A DNA stretch of 7,900 nt from Balneolales bacterium (GTDB lineage: Bacteria > Bacteroidota > Rhodothermia > Balneolales > Natronogracilivirgulaceae). Each line of letters begins with the position of its first letter. The stretch's first letter is position 1. The notes under the pieces are model-generated. The model was not told where the DNA came from. It searched no databases and saw only the letters and a program-made list of their open reading frames with translations. The position numbers and the translations under genes are program-made. Shown piece after piece: positions 6,257-7,900 of this stretch. Location of the stretch: NCBI GenBank assembly GCA_007127695.1, contig SKYW01000211.1:1-7900 (forward strand). Reading direction: 5' to 3'.

Positions 6257-7522
6257 ATGAGTAAACCTGATCCACAAGAGCTTATGCAACCCGTTCCCGA
6301 TCTGCGGATGCCCGATCATATCCGGTCGGATTTTCCCATCCTTCGGCGCAAGGTCCACGGGCACCCGCTGGTGTATCTGGATAATGCCGCCACAACGCAC
6401 AAGCCGCAAGCGGTGCTGGACCGCATATTGGAGGTGTACAAGGATGGCTACAGCAATATACACCGGGGAGTGCATCATTTGAGTGAGATCGCCAGTCAGG
6501 CCTACGAGGATGCCCGGAAAACAGTCAAGGAGTTCATTAATGCCCCCCACGGACATGAAGTGATTTTCACAGGGGGCGCCACCGATTCCATTAATCTGGT
6601 TGCCGCCTCCTTCGGAGAAGCCTTTGTGGAAGAAGGGGATGAGATCATTGTCTCCGAGATGGAACATCATTCCAATATTGTTCCCTGGCACATGATGTGT
6701 CGGCGCACCGGGGCCAGGGTCAAGACATTGCCGGTCTCGGAAAAAGGCACACTCGAGGCTGCGACCCTGAAGGAGCTGATAACCTCGAAAACCCGCTTGG
6801 TCTGTCTGGTCTATGTCTCCCATGTGCTCGGCACCGTGAACGATATCCGGGAACTCATACGCGTATGCCACGAAAAGGGCGTACCGGTACTGGTGGATGG
6901 GGCCCAGGCTGTGCAGCACATGCAGGTGGACGTCCAGCAGCTGGGTGCCGATTTTTTTGTTTTTTCCGGGCATAAGATTTTTTCTGAAACCGGTATCGGT
7001 GTTCTGTATGGCAAGGAGGATTGGCTGGAAAAAATGCCTCCATACCGGGGCGGAGGCGGAATGATTTCCTCGGTGACCATGGAACAGACATCTTACGGGG
7101 AGTTGCCTTTCAAATTTGAAGCAGGAACCGGAAATTATGTCGCGGCGATCAGCCTGGCTGCGGCCCTTGATTATGTGAAACGCTCAGGCCTGGATGCAAT
7201 CAAGGCACACGAAGACGATGTGCTCGCTTACGCCCTTGACCACCTGAACGAGCTGGAAGGGCTCACCATCTATGGGAATCCGCCGAAGCGCTGCAGCGTC
7301 GTATCCTTCAATATCGACGGTGTTCATCACTACGATGCCGGGATGGTCCTGGATAAAAAAGGCATCGCGGTGCGAACCGGAAAACTGTGTGCCGAGCCGC
7401 TTCTCCATACACTCGGCGTGGACGGCGTGATTCGCGCGAGTTTTGCACTTTACAACACCAAAGAAGACGTGGACCATTTGATCGGGGGAATAAAAACCGC
7501 ACAGACTATGTTTAAGACGTAA
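6257..7522 (+). CDS. sufS: SufS-type group II cysteine desulfurase (divergent)
   Basis: A 421-residue PLP enzyme that would convert cysteine to alanine and hold the sulfur as an enzyme persulfide. Visible marks: YLDNAATTHKP (40-50), SEMEHHSNIVPW (133-144) with the PLP-stacking His, VLVDGAQAV (211-219; Asp214, Gln217), FVFSGHK (234-240) with Schiff-base Lys240, and RTGKLCAEPLL (373-383) with sulfur-accepting Cys378 and substrate-binding Arg373. Several usually fixed positions differ: GKLCAEP instead of GHHCAQP, SGHKIFSETG instead of SGHKMYGPTG, and GGGGMI instead of GGGEMI. Length is slightly above the usual 405-410 because of an N-terminal extension; ATG at 6284 (412 residues) is an alternative start, since the first ATG has only a close, weak GGAC. 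It follows eanB by 12 bp and precedes sufE by 19 bp. No sufB, sufC or sufD is present in the window, so it may serve the rhodanese rather than, or besides, iron-sulfur assembly. Confidence 0.9.
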   Translation: MSKPDPQELMQPVPDLRMPDHIRSDFPILRRKVHGHPLVYLDNAATTHKPQAVLDRILEVYKDGYSNIHRGVHHLSEIASQAYEDARKTVKEFINAPHGHEVIFTGGATDSINLVAASFGEAFVEEGDEIIVSEMEHHSNIVPWHMMCRRTGARVKTLPVSEKGTLEAATLKELITSKTRLVCLVYVSHVLGTVNDIRELIRVCHEKGVPVLVDGAQAVQHMQVDVQQLGADFFVFSGHKIFSETGIGVLYGKEDWLEKMPPYRGGGGMISSVTMEQTSYGELPFKFEAGTGNYVAAISLAAALDYVKRSGLDAIKAHEDDVLAYALDHLNELEGLTIYGNPPKRCSVVSFNIDGVHHYDAGMVLDKKGIAVRTGKLCAEPLLHTLGVDGVIRASFALYNTKEDVDHLIGGIKTAQTMFKT

Positions 7523-7541
7523 ACGAAGTCTGTAAAAGCCC

Positions 7542-7900
7542 ATGGACATCACAACAGTTCAGGATCGCATCATTGAGGAAATGACCAGACGGGACGACTG
7601 GATGGACCGCTATGCGTACCTCATAGAGCAGGCCAAAAATCTACCGGAAGACAACCAGCAGGTCAGAAAAGATGAAAATGCGGTTTCCGGCTGCCAATCC
7701 CAGGTTTGGGTGGATGCCGACTACAAAAATGGACGGATGTATTTCCGGGCTGACAGCGATACGGTACTGACCAAAGGGATCATAGCCCTGATCCTTCAGG
7801 TGGTTGACGGCAGAACGCCGGAAGAAATTGTCGGGACCGATCTGTATGTCTTTCGGGAAACCGGTATGGAATCCAATCTGTCTCCGGCACGATCCGATGG
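7542..7900 (+). CDS. sufE: SufE sulfur-acceptor protein (incomplete at the right edge)
   Basis: An ATG at 7542 opens a frame that runs to the window end, giving 119 complete residues of a protein usually about 140 long. SufE takes persulfide sulfur from SufS, stimulates its turnover and hands the sulfur on. The signature VSGCQSQVWV (48-57) contains the acceptor Cys51, the same position as in Escherichia coli SufE. Further family blocks are KGIIALILQVVDGRTPEEI in the middle and LSPARSDG at the truncated end, matching the usual LSPSRSNG near the C-terminus. It sits 19 bp behind sufS with a weak ribosome binding site and is probably co-transcribed and translationally linked. The next bases outside the window should give some 20 more residues. 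Its presence supports a SufS rather than an IscS-type mechanism. Confidence 0.92.
   Translation, partial: MDITTVQDRIIEEMTRRDDWMDRYAYLIEQAKNLPEDNQQVRKDENAVSGCQSQVWVDADYKNGRMYFRADSDTVLTKGIIALILQVVDGRTPEEIVGTDLYVFRETGMESNLSPARSD

Noticed and set aside
5678..6973. A 431-codon open frame on the minus strand across the rhodanese and cysteine desulfurase genes
   Set aside because: It spans the junction of two well-supported plus-strand genes, is rich in His and Phe without any recognisable domain, and is explained by antisense reading of their codons.
1..7900. CRISPR array, tRNA, rRNA or intact insertion sequence
   Set aside because: No regularly spaced repeats, cloverleaf-like structures, rRNA-like conserved blocks or complete transposase frame were seen on either strand.

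Overview
The window looks like a bacterial sulfur-metabolism locus of moderate GC (about 50% by eye), organised as two divergent gene groups around a short promoter region at 3336-3554. Its main content is a probable anaerobic ergothioneine pathway. An EgtD/EanA-type histidine N-alpha-trimethyltransferase (minus strand, 1541-2485) would make hercynine. A multi-rhodanese sulfurtransferase (plus strand, 4943-6244) resembles EanB of green sulfur bacteria and would place sulfur directly on the hercynine imidazole ring without oxygen. No EgtB (iron sulfoxide synthase) or EgtE (lyase) of the aerobic route is visible. EanA/EanB were described in Chlorobium limicola, so the host is plausibly an anaerobic or microaerobic bacterium of the Chlorobiota/Bacteroidota/Balneolota neighbourhood. 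That placement is inference from gene content and is weak.

Layout: 1-591 is AT-richer and holds no gene I can defend, only a possible truncated frame running off the left edge. On the minus strand follow a TauE/SafE-family membrane transporter (592-1335, TTG start), a 205-bp gap with a perfect-armed hairpin just behind the methyltransferase stop, egtD/eanA (1541-2485), and a flavodoxin-fold NAD(P)H-dependent reductase (2595-3335). On the plus strand, a tight run with 12-23 bp gaps encodes an FAD-dependent pyridine nucleotide-disulfide oxidoreductase (3555-4919), the EanB-like rhodanese (4943-6244), a divergent SufS-type cysteine desulfurase (6257-7522) and SufE (7542 to the window end, incomplete).

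Proposed working model (inference): SufS takes sulfur from cysteine as a persulfide, SufE carries it, and the single catalytic cysteine of the third rhodanese domain of the EanB-like protein receives it and transfers it to hercynine made by EanA. The FAD disulfide oxidoreductase and the flavodoxin-like reductase could supply or recycle reducing equivalents for polysulfide, persulfide or ergothioneine disulfide. The TauE-like protein could move a small sulfur anion or sulfur compound, or be unrelated. The unusual point is a cysteine desulfurase/SufE pair in the same apparent transcript as an EanB-like enzyme, with no SufB, SufC or SufD visible in the window.
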